This document shows positions 44,725 to 53,512 of a stretch of 64,000 nucleotides of DNA, piece by piece. The notes below the pieces were generated by a model, which did not search any database, was not told the DNA's origin, and was given only the letters and a program-made list of their open reading frames with translations. The translations under genes and the position numbers were made by a program. Within the stretch, counting starts at the first letter, position 1. Each line of letters begins with the position of its first letter. This DNA comes from Ignavibacteriales bacterium (GTDB taxonomy: Bacteria > Bacteroidota > Ignavibacteria > UBA10030), in the NCBI GenBank assembly GCA_026390575.1, contig JAPLFR010000008.1, positions 62,001-126,000 of the forward strand. The letters run 5' to 3'.

Positions 44725-46182
44725 ATGTCGAATTCATTATCAGGTCTGAAACCAGAATTAGTATGGAAGTATTTTGCTGAAATCAGCAAGATTCCACGCG
44801 GTTCTAAGAACGAAAAGAAAATATCAGCATACATCGTTGAGACTGCAAAGAAGCTGGGGCTGGAAGTAAAACAAGATAAAGTGCTCAACGTTGTCGTCAG
44901 CAAGCCGGCCTCTAAAGGGCATGAAAATGTTCCTTCCGTGTGCTTGCAAGGTCACCTTGACATGGTGTGTGAAAAAAATAAAGACAAAGTCCATAATTTC
45001 GAGAAAGATCCGCTCGATCTCGTTGTAAAGGGCAATTTTTTGATGGCGAATGGAACGACACTCGGTGCGGATAATGGAATCGCCGTTGCGACAAATCTTG
45101 CTATTATGGAAGACAAGTCGCTTGAGCATGGTCCGCTAGAGTTCTTATTCACCGTAGACGAAGAAACGGGATTGACGGGCGCGAACAATTTGCAGCCGGA
45201 TTTCATCAAAAGCAAAACGCTTATGAATCTGGACTCCGAAGAAGAGGGTGCTATTTATGTCGGCTGCTCCGGTGGAAAAAATTCTATTGGTACATGGAAA
45301 GCTTCATATGAAACTGTTCTGCCAAAATATGCTCCTGCAATCGTAAAAGTAAAAGGGTTGAAAGGCGGGCATTCGGGATTGGAAATTGATAAAGGACGCG
45401 GCAATTCAATAAAAATTCTGAATCGTGTTTTGTTGGAACTTGACAAGCTTGGTGTGCGAATTTCTACATTGAATGGCGGGAATAAAAGCAATGCAATCCC
45501 GCGAGAAGCCGAAGCTATGGTGTATATCCCGAATAAGAAATTAAATGATGCCAGCGCGGTTGTTTCCCAATACAATTCTATTATCAAAGATGAATTGCCA
45601 AATGTTGAATCTGATCTTGCAATTATTTTAGAAGAGGTAAAGGGAAAATCGAAAGGAAAAGTTTTAAAGAAAGTATTACAGAAAAAAATACTATTAACGA
45701 TTTCTGCATTACCTCATGGCGTAATAAAGATGAGCGCAGATATACCGGGATTAGTAGAGACATCGACAAATGTTGCGATTATCTGCACAGATACAAAAGG
45801 TGTCACGTTAACAACAAGCCAGAGAAGTTCAGTTGCATCGGAGATTGATGAAGTTGTGCATTCGGTCGTATCTGTCTTCATGCTCGGCGGAGCAAATGTA
45901 GAAACCACAGATGGTTATCCCGGATGGAAACCAAAAATGGATTCTTCAATTTTGAAAATTGCCAGAACGACCTATCAGTCGCTTTACAACAAAAAGCCAG
46001 ACGTAAAAGCAATTCACGCAGGATTAGAATGCGGCATTATTGGAGAGAAATATCCGGGTATGGATATGATTTCTTTCGGCCCAACCCTCGAAGGAGTTCA
46101 TTCCCCCGACGAAAAAATTCATATCGACACAGTGGATAAATTCTGGAATTTTCTCCTCGCGATCCTGAAGAACGTAAAGTAA
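44725..46182 (+). CDS. Aminoacyl-histidine dipeptidase (PepD)
   Basis: 485 residues, M20 family di-zinc peptidase. 'CLQGHLDMVCEKN' (metal His and catalytic Asp), 'LGADNGIAVA', 'FTVDEETGLTGANNL', 'GLKGGHSGLEIDKGRGN' and 'AIHAGLECGII' are all of the PepD type, which cleaves Xaa-His and other dipeptides in the cytoplasm. It fits as the next step after peptide import by the OPT transporter. Confidence 0.93.
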   Translation: MSNSLSGLKPELVWKYFAEISKIPRGSKNEKKISAYIVETAKKLGLEVKQDKVLNVVVSKPASKGHENVPSVCLQGHLDMVCEKNKDKVHNFEKDPLDLVVKGNFLMANGTTLGADNGIAVATNLAIMEDKSLEHGPLEFLFTVDEETGLTGANNLQPDFIKSKTLMNLDSEEEGAIYVGCSGGKNSIGTWKASYETVLPKYAPAIVKVKGLKGGHSGLEIDKGRGNSIKILNRVLLELDKLGVRISTLNGGNKSNAIPREAEAMVYIPNKKLNDASAVVSQYNSIIKDELPNVESDLAIILEEVKGKSKGKVLKKVLQKKILLTISALPHGVIKMSADIPGLVETSTNVAIICTDTKGVTLTTSQRSSVASEIDEVVHSVVSVFMLGGANVETTDGYPGWKPKMDSSILKIARTTYQSLYNKKPDVKAIHAGLECGIIGEKYPGMDMISFGPTLEGVHSPDEKIHIDTVDKFWNFLLAILKNVK

Positions 46183-46187
46183 AGGTA

Positions 46188-46243
46188 AACGGTAGAGGGT
46201 AGAAGGAAGAAGGAAATAAGTAGAGGGGAGAAAGTAAAAGGGG
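46188..46243 (+). repeat. Purine tract left of the S23 gene
   Basis: Almost pure A/G sequence: GGTAGAGGGTAGAAGGAAG, then AAGGAAATAAGTAGAGGGG. Opposed by the pyrimidine tract at 46638-46690 on the other side of the S23-like gene, so the two form a loose inverted repeat. Confidence 0.5.
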
Positions 46244-46606
46244 ATGGAGAAGAGCCACAAAAAACTTGATGTTTGGCTTAAAAGTTTTGAATTGACAAAA
46301 TCTATTTATGCGGTGACAAAGAAATTTCCATCTGAAGAGAAGTATGGATTGGTTTCACAAATGCGAAGGGCAGCTGTCTCAATTCCGTCAAATATTGCCG
46401 AAGGATCTGCGCGACAAACAAAAAAGGATGCATTGTATTTATTTGTTGTTGCGCGCGGCTCGCTCAGTGAACTCGATACACAAATAGAACTCTCTCGTTC
46501 CTTAGAAATGATCAATGACGCTGACTATCAGCTTTTAACAAATCAGATTAATTCTGTTGACTCATTGCTTTCAGGGTTCATCCGATATCGAAGGTCAAGG
46601 AATTGA
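46244..46606 (+). CDS. S23-type four-helix-bundle protein
   Basis: 120 residues of the 23S rRNA-intervening-sequence (S23) / bAvd-like four-helix-bundle family: 'LDVWLKSFELTKSIYAVTKK', 'QMRRAAVSIPSNIAEGSAR', 'ARGSLSELDTQIELSRSL'. Basic surface; related proteins bind nucleic acid, and bAvd works with reverse transcriptase in diversity-generating retroelements. No reverse transcriptase, TR/VR pair or rRNA gene is nearby. Flanked by opposed purine/pyrimidine tracts, which may mark a transposable or retro-inserted unit. Confidence 0.88.
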   Translation: MEKSHKKLDVWLKSFELTKSIYAVTKKFPSEEKYGLVSQMRRAAVSIPSNIAEGSARQTKKDALYLFVVARGSLSELDTQIELSRSLEMINDADYQLLTNQINSVDSLLSGFIRYRRSRN

Positions 46607-46637
46607 TTATTCATGGCTTCAGAATATTATTCTTTTA

Positions 46638-46690
46638 CCATCTTCCTTCTTCCATTTTCCCTTTCCTGTCTACTGTTCCCCTTCTACCAT
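46638..46690 (+). repeat. Pyrimidine tract right of the S23 gene
   Basis: ACCATCTTCCTTCTTCCATT and TCCCCTTCTACCAT. Read on the minus strand it repeats words of the left tract (GGTAGAAGG, GGAAGAAGGAA, GTAAAAG), in inverted orientation. Confidence 0.5.
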
Positions 46691-46725
46691 CAAGTTAAAG
46701 TGTTTATTCTAAAAGGATTAATTTT

Positions 46726-48057
46726 ATGACTGATTCAATCCCATCTTCCAGCAGTTACTTCCATCCATCGAGACGTCCATATCGATACGCAGTTTTATTT
46801 ATTGTTAGTTTTCTGACCTTCGGCAGTTATTTTGCCTATGACAGCGTTGGTGCGATTGCTCCTACACTTATTACTGCGCTTGGTATAGGCCGCGAATCCA
46901 TCGGGCAAATGTACACGCTCTACAGTATTGCGGCAATTCTTTCTGTGTTCATAGGCGGTTTGCTTATCGATCGGATTGGAACGCGCCGCGCTAGTCTTCT
47001 TTTTTCAGCACTTGTTACAGTCGGTGCGCTTATTGTTGCCGTAGCGCCAAACATTTGGGTTCTTTATTTTGGTCGTTTTATTTTTGGCTGGGGATCAGAA
47101 TCACTGGTAGTCGCACAAAGTGCAATCTTTACCCGTTGGTTCAAAGGAAAGGAATTGGCATTTGCATTTGGCATCGGACTTACAATCAGCCGGCTCGGGA
47201 CACTTTTCAGTTTCAACACAGAAGCATTGATAGCGGAATATTTTAAGAACTACAGTGCAGCCTTATGGGCAGCGGTCATTTTCTGCGTTCTGTCGCTGCT
47301 TGCGAATGCTCTTTATATATTTTTAGATCGCCGCGGTGAACGTATCCTCAAACTTCAGGAAGAAGGCGGTGGTGATAAAATTGTTCTTGCCGATATAAAG
47401 AAATTTCGTTCATCATATTGGTATGTCACGCTTCTCTGTGTCACATTCTATTCCGCAATCTTTCCATTCACAGCGCTTTCCACGGATTTTTTTAATAGTA
47501 AATGGGGATTACCGCTTACAGCCGGATCAGAAGGCGGATTCTTCACTCAAGTGTTTTACAATGTTATTCACATGTTTAGCACGGCAGGCGGTACTACCAC
47601 AATCATAATATTTGCTTCTATGGTTTTTGCGCCCTTTTTCGGGCAATTGGTTGATCGTTTTGGCAAACGTGCTACGGTAATGGTCGGCGGCTCAATTCTT
47701 ATGGTGCCTGCATTTCTCACAATGGCATTCACGATGATTCCCCCTGCACTTCCAATGATTGTCCTTGGAGCAGCATTTGTTATGGTTCCTGCGGCGATGT
47801 GGCCATCGATTCCGCTTATCGTGGAAAAGAATCGTGTGGGCACGGCATTTGGATTGACAACGACGATTCAAAATATAGGTCTTGCATTGTTTCCATGGCT
47901 TAACGGATTGCTGCGCGATGCGACGCAAGCATACACAGCAAGCATGGTAATGTTTTCCATGCTCGGCATTGTCGGATTGATCTTCGCTATTCTCCTCTTG
48001 CGTGCCGACAAACGCGAAGGGAATAAATTAGAAAAAGTGGATACTATTACTCCGTAA
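46726..48057 (+). CDS. MFS transporter
   Basis: 443 residues with 12 predicted membrane segments and the MFS loop 2-3 motif 'GGLLIDRIGTRRASLLFSAL'. It lies in the nitrate/sugar/organic-anion type range; 'ALFPWLNGLLRDATQAY' near the end. The substrate is unknown. Near the end a hairpin (48092-48126) probably stops transcription. Confidence 0.85.
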   Translation: MTDSIPSSSSYFHPSRRPYRYAVLFIVSFLTFGSYFAYDSVGAIAPTLITALGIGRESIGQMYTLYSIAAILSVFIGGLLIDRIGTRRASLLFSALVTVGALIVAVAPNIWVLYFGRFIFGWGSESLVVAQSAIFTRWFKGKELAFAFGIGLTISRLGTLFSFNTEALIAEYFKNYSAALWAAVIFCVLSLLANALYIFLDRRGERILKLQEEGGGDKIVLADIKKFRSSYWYVTLLCVTFYSAIFPFTALSTDFFNSKWGLPLTAGSEGGFFTQVFYNVIHMFSTAGGTTTIIIFASMVFAPFFGQLVDRFGKRATVMVGGSILMVPAFLTMAFTMIPPALPMIVLGAAFVMVPAAMWPSIPLIVEKNRVGTAFGLTTTIQNIGLALFPWLNGLLRDATQAYTASMVMFSMLGIVGLIFAILLLRADKREGNKLEKVDTITP

Positions 48058-48091
48058 TAATTTGTTCAGATCGTTATTACGCGACGAACGA

Positions 48092-48126
48092 TACCTCTCC
48101 GACCGCTTAGAGCGATCGGAGAGGTA
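48092..48126 (+). terminator. Strong palindrome, possible terminator
   Basis: TACCTCTCCGA (48092-48102) pairs with TCGGAGAGGTA (48116-48126), with CCGCT/AGCGA continuing the stem to a TAG loop. No T-run follows, so it may be a palindromic repeat rather than a factor-independent terminator. Confidence 0.4.
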
Positions 48127-48366
48127 CGTGCTTGTTTCTGACGTATGGCGGCTTGACATCTCCTTTGTATTCCGTTACATTAAATACAAGAATCGCTTCA
48201 GGGAGTTGCGGCGGTTTGGGCTTTCTTGAAGTGTTCTCTGGTTTTTTAATAGAAATTGTGACAATTGGTACGAGTACAATCGCTTCGAGCTTCTATGCCA
48301 ATTTCTTGACCACTAAATCGTTGAAGAGATGTATGAGCTGTACGGCTTGGCCGCCGAAATGAAATT
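48107..48366 (-). pseudogene. Possible decayed reading frame
   Basis: The minus strand reads 'HFGGQAVQLIHLFNDLVVKK', then a TAG codon, then 'LEAIVLVPIVTISIKKPEN', 'KPKPPQLPEAILVFNVTEYK' and 'GDVKPPYVRNK' before a stop. Amino-acid use is protein-like, but there is no start and I do not recognise the family. The rest of 48058-48490 has no gene. Confidence 0.25.
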
Positions 48367-48496
48367 ATGAATTAAAGTTGTGAATATCCCCAAGCCAGAT
48401 TTCTTCGTTCAACTCTTCTCTTCTCAAAGAGAAAATCGTATCTTATCACCAGCTATTTGGATTCTGTTGTTCTATTGAATTTCTCTGGAGATGACG

Positions 48497-48994
48497 ATGA
48501 AAAAAAATGTGTTCGGTTTGAGTATTGCTCTACTGCTAATTGCATCATTTTCCCATGCACAGGTCAGCACATCCGGTTTATCAAATGCTGAAGGATTAAC
48601 AAAGGCGGTCTACGGACTTGGTTTTTCTGCTGGGTGGGCTTCCGGTATCGGCCTAAGCTTTCGGTCGCACTTACCTTCCAAAGCATCCGTCCAAGGAGTC
48701 TTTGGTATAATAAAAACGTCAGATAAGCTTTCCATGAGCATCGGAGGAGAGTTTCAATATGATCTTGTGAGAAATAACACGACACGATTTTTTGTCGGTT
48801 CGGCGATGTCCTTTTTCTATAATGGGAATGGCTCGAATGAAGTTGCCGGGCCATTTCGTGTGGGTGCGGGTATCGGCGGTGAATTTCATGTGCAAGGCGC
48901 CTTGCACGTCACATTAGAAGGGATGTTCACATATTTTTCTGATGGACGCGTAATTCCTCTTCCGCAAATTGCGGCGCACTATTATTTCTTTTAA
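48497..48994 (+). CDS. Secreted beta-barrel-like protein
   Basis: 165 residues from Met 48497 (Met 48491 is two codons earlier). Signal peptide about 1-22 ('LLLIASFSHAQ'). The mature part alternates hydrophobic and polar residues with 'GLGFSAGWASGIGLSFRSHL' and ends in an aromatic run 'AAHYYFF', as in small outer-membrane beta-barrels. No family identified. Confidence 0.65.
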   Translation: MKKNVFGLSIALLLIASFSHAQVSTSGLSNAEGLTKAVYGLGFSAGWASGIGLSFRSHLPSKASVQGVFGIIKTSDKLSMSIGGEFQYDLVRNNTTRFFVGSAMSFFYNGNGSNEVAGPFRVGAGIGGEFHVQGALHVTLEGMFTYFSDGRVIPLPQIAAHYYFF

Positions 48995-49002
48995 GATCGG
49001 TC

Positions 49003-49431
49003 ATGCTTGCATCGCATATCGTTCTCTCACACTCGCTGAAAATTCCATACGCTGAATTGCAGTTTAAAACCAGCAGAAGCGGGGGGCCGGGCGGACAGAA
49101 TGTGAATAAGTTAGAAACCCGGGTCGAAGTATTATTCGATTTGGCAAATTCACCAAGCCTCCCAAATCACATCCATCAGCGCTTGCTGAACAGTCTCACT
49201 TCTCAACTTGATTCATCCGGGATATTGCATATTGTCGTGCAGGACACAAGAAGCCAATGGAAGAATAAGCAGTTAGCAATTGAACGATTGACAGATCTTC
49301 TAAAATCCGCATTGATTGTTCGTAAGAAACGAATCGCTACTAAGCCGACACACACTGCTCGTGAAGTGCGGTTACGCACAAAAAAAGCACGGAGCAAAAC
49401 AAAGCAATTGCGGAAAGTTGTTGTAGAATAA
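49003..49431 (+). CDS. arfB: ArfB-type ribosome rescue factor
   Basis: 142 residues. The GGQ motif in 'FKTSRSGGPGGQNVNKLETR' catalyses peptidyl-tRNA hydrolysis; a basic tail ('RLRTKKARSKTKQLRKVVVE') fits into the mRNA channel of stalled ribosomes, as in ArfB/ICT1. It lacks codon-recognition domains of RF1/RF2. The start lies 8 bp after the previous stop. Confidence 0.9.
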   Translation: MLASHIVLSHSLKIPYAELQFKTSRSGGPGGQNVNKLETRVEVLFDLANSPSLPNHIHQRLLNSLTSQLDSSGILHIVVQDTRSQWKNKQLAIERLTDLLKSALIVRKKRIATKPTHTAREVRLRTKKARSKTKQLRKVVVE

Positions 49432-49483
49432 GAAAACAGTAGTTCTTTTCTTAGCAAATTACAAATAGAAGAACAAGGTTCCC

Positions 49484-50293
49484 ATGACCACAAAACCTGC
49501 CTATTTCAAAAGAAGAAAAGTATGGTGGTGGAATCCATGGATTATTGCTGTTCCTATAGTTTTACTATTAGTCGCTGTACCTATGGTTTGGTGGATCTCG
49601 ACATATAACAGCTCAATAGCAGTTCGTATTTTTGTAATCACATATTTGAGTTTACTTGCATTTGTTATGTATATGATCAAGGGTTCTCTCCTTGATCCGC
49701 ACATGAAGGTTAACAAGGATGAAATAAATAAGCAGAAGAAGGAATTACTCGATCATCAAACTCGTGAAAAAACAATTGTTCATACGAAGGATTTATTGAT
49801 GCTCGAGAAGGGCGAAAAGACTACAGTGTTAGATATTTGGAAACTTGATTCAAGCCTTGAAAAACGTCATCCCTTCTTTTCTTGGACGGAGACATGTACT
49901 CTGGACCCAATAGTAAAGGAATTGCATATCAGAATACAGATCGATGAAATGCAATCTGATGCCGATCAAGCAATTACATCTGAAAAGGAAATCCTGAGAT
50001 CGGTATTCGCTTACCTAAGAATTCTTGGTTCAGATGAACATCTGATGAGCTTGAAACCACTGTTTAAACTCCTTGTCATAGAGATTTATTCATATAAACA
50101 TCTTCCGCAGCATAAAACAATTCCTTTTCCCATATTCAGTCTGATAGTGACTGCAACAGTTCTCCCGCAACTTGCGTATACAGCAGCAGGTGACATTCGA
50201 CAGATGAAAATCATAGGTGATGTCCGGTTCTCAGGTGGGAATGAAATCACTCCACACCGCGGCATCGTATCGAATGCAACACAGACGCTCTAG
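49484..50293 (+). CDS. Two-span membrane protein of unknown function
   Basis: 269 residues. Two membrane segments (about 17-38 and 46-64) are followed by a soluble domain of about 200 residues with no recognised motif ('MLEKGEKTTVLDIWKLDSSL'). It is followed within 22 bp by the PspC-domain gene, possibly one unit for envelope stress. Confidence 0.65.
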   Translation: MTTKPAYFKRRKVWWWNPWIIAVPIVLLLVAVPMVWWISTYNSSIAVRIFVITYLSLLAFVMYMIKGSLLDPHMKVNKDEINKQKKELLDHQTREKTIVHTKDLLMLEKGEKTTVLDIWKLDSSLEKRHPFFSWTETCTLDPIVKELHIRIQIDEMQSDADQAITSEKEILRSVFAYLRILGSDEHLMSLKPLFKLLVIEIYSYKHLPQHKTIPFPIFSLIVTATVLPQLAYTAAGDIRQMKIIGDVRFSGGNEITPHRGIVSNATQTL

Positions 50294-50314
50294 CAATCTA
50301 ACAGGAGGTACTAT

Positions 50315-50509
50315 ATGAAAAAGCTCTTTCGATCACAAACGAACAAGAAAATTGCAGGTATTTGCGGCGGTATCGGTGAAATGACAGACACCGATCCGAC
50401 CATTATTCGGCTCGTTGTCATCGTGCTTGGTATCGCGACCGGTTTCTTTCCATTCTTTATCGGTTACATCATAGCATGGTGGATTGTTCCTGTGAGAGGG
50501 CAAAACTAA
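50315..50509 (+). CDS. PspC-domain membrane protein
   Basis: 64 residues, a stand-alone PspC domain: 'KKLFRSQTNKKIAGICGGIG', then a long hydrophobic helix and 'AWWIVPVRG'. AGGAGG ribosome-binding site. Such proteins sit in the inner membrane and are linked to phage-shock/envelope-stress control. No PspA or PspB-like gene is seen close by. Confidence 0.9.
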   Translation: MKKLFRSQTNKKIAGICGGIGEMTDTDPTIIRLVVIVLGIATGFFPFFIGYIIAWWIVPVRGQN

Positions 50510-50591
50510 TCCTAAACTGCTGAAACTTTTCTCCCTGTGTTCAGTGTTGTACCATGAAATTCAATAAACTCGAATCACAAAGGGTGCAACA

Positions 50592-51167
50592 ATGAAATAC
50601 ACAAACGTCATAGTGCTTGCAGCATTGCTTATGTTTCAAATGAATGTATTGGCACAAACCAAGGAGAAGCAGATGGAAACACAACCGGCGCTGTATTCTT
50701 TTACAATGAAGACGATTGATGGCAACGATAAAAAACTTTCAGACTACAAGGGAAAAGTACTGATGATTGTGAATGTCGCATCTAAATGCGGCCATACACC
50801 GCAGTATAAAGGACTAGAAGCACTTTATGAAAAATACAAAGACCGCGGCTTCATGATTCTCGGATTCCCGGCGAACAATTTTTTATGGCAGGAGCCAGGT
50901 ACAGATTCTGTAATAAAACAGTTTTGCACAACGATGTATGGCGTAACATTCGATATGTTTTCAAAGATTAGTGTGAAAGGGAATGACCAGCATCCGCTTT
51001 ACCACTATCTTACCGAAGAATCTCCGGTTCCTGGAGCTGTAAAATGGAATTTCCAAAAATATCTTGTGGATCGGAAAGGAAATGTCGTGGAAAAATTTGC
51101 GCCAGGTACAGAACCGACAGAAAAAGAATTGATCGCTGAGGTTGAAAAGCTTGTGAGCGATCAATAA
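50592..51167 (+). CDS. Glutathione-peroxidase-family thiol peroxidase, exported
   Basis: 191 residues with signal peptide (about 1-21, 'LLMFQMNVLAQ'). GPx fold: peroxidatic Cys in 'NVASKCGHTPQYKGLEALY', 'FPANNFLWQEPGTD' where the common FPCNQF has lost its Cys, and Trp/Asn of the active site in 'VKWNFQKYLVD'. It reduces hydroperoxides, probably with thioredoxin-like donors in the periplasm. A terminator follows directly. Confidence 0.9.
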   Translation: MKYTNVIVLAALLMFQMNVLAQTKEKQMETQPALYSFTMKTIDGNDKKLSDYKGKVLMIVNVASKCGHTPQYKGLEALYEKYKDRGFMILGFPANNFLWQEPGTDSVIKQFCTTMYGVTFDMFSKISVKGNDQHPLYHYLTEESPVPGAVKWNFQKYLVDRKGNVVEKFAPGTEPTEKELIAEVEKLVSDQ

Positions 51168-51193
51168 TAAGCTGCATAAATAATTTATTTCGA

Positions 51194-51225
51194 AAGGTCA
51201 ACAAGATTCTCGTTGACCTTTTTTT
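51194..51225 (+). terminator. Factor-independent terminator after the peroxidase gene
   Basis: AAGGTCAAC (51194-51202), 9-nt loop, GTTGACCTT (51212-51220), then TTTTT: a perfect 9-bp stem with a T-run of seven in total. Confidence 0.85.
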
Positions 51226-51283
51226 GTTATACTGCTATCGGTTGAAACTACTTTAAAAAAGCGGTATGTTATTCCATCTTATG

Positions 51284-52156
51284 GCTTCTCTTATCCCATT
51301 ATTTAAAGAAAAACAGCTGAAACCGGCATGGATTTTCGATGCCGGCGCATTAATTTGGCGAATATTTTTCACTTCAAATAATCTCATTATTGGTGAAACA
51401 CGTAATCAAGAAACGAAATCGACAAGTTTCTTTTGCATTGACATACATTCCGGGAAACCTTTGTGGCAACATATTGGGTTTGATGAACCATGGTGGATTG
51501 GAATTGAAGCAGTGCATGAGAAATGGATGATTTTGCATGGATTTGTCAGGCCGGATATGCCGGAACATCGCGGCATTCGTGTTATTGACATTCCATCAGG
51601 CAAACTTCTCTGGAGAAACGATACTCTTGCGTTCTGGTTCATCGATCATGAAACACTCTACGCGCATAAATATCTCTTTGAAAAACATCTCGGCTGCGAA
51701 CTTGACATCAACACGGGAACATTATTACATGAGCACTCCGACACTCTTGATCTGTTGCAGGAACTTCGACAAAAAGTAACGCAAAAAGAATCAGAGCATC
51801 AGCAGGATGTAGTATTCCCTGAAGTATTTGATGAGAATGAAGCAGACGCAGCACTCAGGAAAATCGTTCAACGATTGACGGAAGGTAAGGCACTTGAAGG
51901 CTGGATTGAATATATTTCACATCGCGGAATTCTTATCGTAAGTCAATATCGCCGAATACAAAATCAATCAGATTCGTCATTGCTGAATAATCTCCTGGCA
52001 GTTTGTGATTTAAAAACAGAAAAGACGCTTTACAGTGACGTTATCGCTCAAGGCTTGAAGACGCCGAGCCCGAACTCGTTTTTCATTAAAGACGACTTAT
52101 TAATTTTCATCAAGCATCAAACTACATTAATAGCGCTGCAGCCATGGAAATCATAA
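51284..52156 (+). CDS. DUF4905-like protein
   Basis: 290 residues from Met 51284 (MASLIPLFKEKQLKPAWIFD; Met 51266 is six codons upstream). Repeated 'FFCIDIHSGKPLWQHIGFDE' and 'VIDIPSGKLLWRNDTLAFW' units look like PQQ/WD-type propeller blades, matching DUF4905 proteins of the Bacteroidetes/Chlorobi group as I remember them. Cytoplasmic, function unknown. Its end overlaps the YjbQ gene by 13 bp. Confidence 0.7.
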   Translation, partial: ASLIPLFKEKQLKPAWIFDAGALIWRIFFTSNNLIIGETRNQETKSTSFFCIDIHSGKPLWQHIGFDEPWWIGIEAVHEKWMILHGFVRPDMPEHRGIRVIDIPSGKLLWRNDTLAFWFIDHETLYAHKYLFEKHLGCELDINTGTLLHEHSDTLDLLQELRQKVTQKESEHQQDVVFPEVFDENEADAALRKIVQRLTEGKALEGWIEYISHRGILIVSQYRRIQNQSDSSLLNNLLAVCDLKTEKTLYSDVIAQGLKTPSPNSFFIKDDLLIFIKHQTTLIALQPWKS

Positions 52157-52563
52157 CAGAACATATTCGAGCAGCGACCAAAGGAAACTCGGAAGTTGTC
52201 GATATTACCGGCCAGGTCGATGCGTTGCTTCAGAAGCATAGTTTGAAAGAAGGCACTGCAACACTCTTTGTCGTTGGTTCTACTGCTTCTATCACGACGA
52301 CTGAATTTGAACCGGGATTAAAAAAAGATATTCCGGAAATGCTGGAACGGATTGCGCCAAGCGATGTGCGTTATCACCACGATGATACGTGGGGAGATGG
52401 AAACGGTCATGCGCATGTCAGGGCATCGTTTCTTGGTCCATCGCTCGTGGTGCCATTTGCCAGCGGTAAGTTGCTTCTTGGAACGTGGCAGCAAATTGTG
52501 TTGATAGATTTCGACAACCGAGCACGGAATCGCGACATCGTTGTTCAATTCATGGGAAGGTGA
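52144..52563 (+). CDS. YjbQ-family protein
   Basis: 139 residues, the normal length. Motifs 'LFVVGSTASITTTEFEPGLK', 'DTWGDGNGHAHVRASFLGPS' and 'GTWQQIVLIDFDNRARNR', including conserved His and Glu. The family has weak thiamin-phosphate-synthase activity in E. coli; the physiological role is unclear. Overlaps the genes on both sides in phase-shifted frames, a sign of translational coupling. Confidence 0.9.
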   Translation: MEIITEHIRAATKGNSEVVDITGQVDALLQKHSLKEGTATLFVVGSTASITTTEFEPGLKKDIPEMLERIAPSDVRYHHDDTWGDGNGHAHVRASFLGPSLVVPFASGKLLLGTWQQIVLIDFDNRARNRDIVVQFMGR

Positions 52564-52567
52564 GATA

Positions 52568-53491
52568 ATGAAAACTTACCGTATTAAAATTGTTGATGCA
52601 TTCACAAAGAAACCGTTCGCGGGCAATCCGGCTGGAGTGGTTCTCGATGCCAATGGACTGGCTGATAGTCAAATGCAGCTGATCGCACGAGAATTAAATC
52701 TTTCAGAGACGGCGTTCATTCTTCCTGCAACAGAACCGGATGCAAATCTTCGCATTCGCTGGTTCACAACGGTCGGTGAAGTGCCTCTCTGCGGGCATGC
52801 AACAATTGCAAGCTTTCATGCTCTTGCAGAAGAGGGGATGGAAGGTATGCGCACAAACGGTCAACATTACTTTCGGCTGCAAACAAAGAGCGGAATTCTC
52901 GCTGTGCGAGTGGAGAAAAATTTCTACGGTACAACAATTGAATTCGAGTTGCCGACACCAAAATTTCAAGTCAAAAAAATAGTATCCGATAAAATGCTTC
53001 ATGCGTTAGGGATGTATAGGAAAGATGTGAAAAAAGTTTTGCCTGTAGTTACTGATTCGTATCTCTATATACCGGTGACCGGACTTAAGGTTATCGAAAA
53101 ACTAAAACCGGAGTTTAAAACGCTTGATTTCGAGTTAACGAAAATGCGAATGGCAGGTGTTTGTGTCTTTACTTTGGAAACAAAGGACAAATATTCCGCA
53201 GTGCATTCCCGATTCTTTGCACCAAACTACGGTATCGATGAAGACCCTGTGACAGGTTCAGCGAATGGACCTCTTGGCTTCTATCTGCATAAATATGTAT
53301 TACCTGCAGGATATCCGGTTGCATGCCATGAGATGCCTGACGGTGGAATGGAATTTATTGGAGAGCAGGGAGATGACATTCAACGAGCCGGACGCGTGAA
53401 GATTCGGCTTCGACTTAAACAAAACATCGTTGAAGACATTAGTATTGCGGGCGAAGCAGTAACAATTATGGATTCAATTCTGAAGATGTAA
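52568..53491 (+). CDS. PhzF-family isomerase/epimerase
   Basis: 307 residues from Met 52568; the Met at 52541 would overlap the YjbQ gene. PhzF fold with two halves: 'DAFTKKPFAGNPAGVVLD', catalytic Glu in 'LNLSETAFILP', 'GEVPLCGHATIASFHAL' and 'GIDEDPVTGSANGPLGFY'. Family members isomerise or racemise small acids; the substrate here is unknown. Confidence 0.9.
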   Translation: MKTYRIKIVDAFTKKPFAGNPAGVVLDANGLADSQMQLIARELNLSETAFILPATEPDANLRIRWFTTVGEVPLCGHATIASFHALAEEGMEGMRTNGQHYFRLQTKSGILAVRVEKNFYGTTIEFELPTPKFQVKKIVSDKMLHALGMYRKDVKKVLPVVTDSYLYIPVTGLKVIEKLKPEFKTLDFELTKMRMAGVCVFTLETKDKYSAVHSRFFAPNYGIDEDPVTGSANGPLGFYLHKYVLPAGYPVACHEMPDGGMEFIGEQGDDIQRAGRVKIRLRLKQNIVEDISIAGEAVTIMDSILKM

Positions 53492-53512
53492 TCAATAAAA
53501 AGGAAAGATGGA

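Noticed and set aside
46244-46606. Diversity-generating retroelement around the Avd-like gene
   Set aside because: No reverse transcriptase and no TR/VR repeat pair in the window; a free-standing S23 protein explains the gene.
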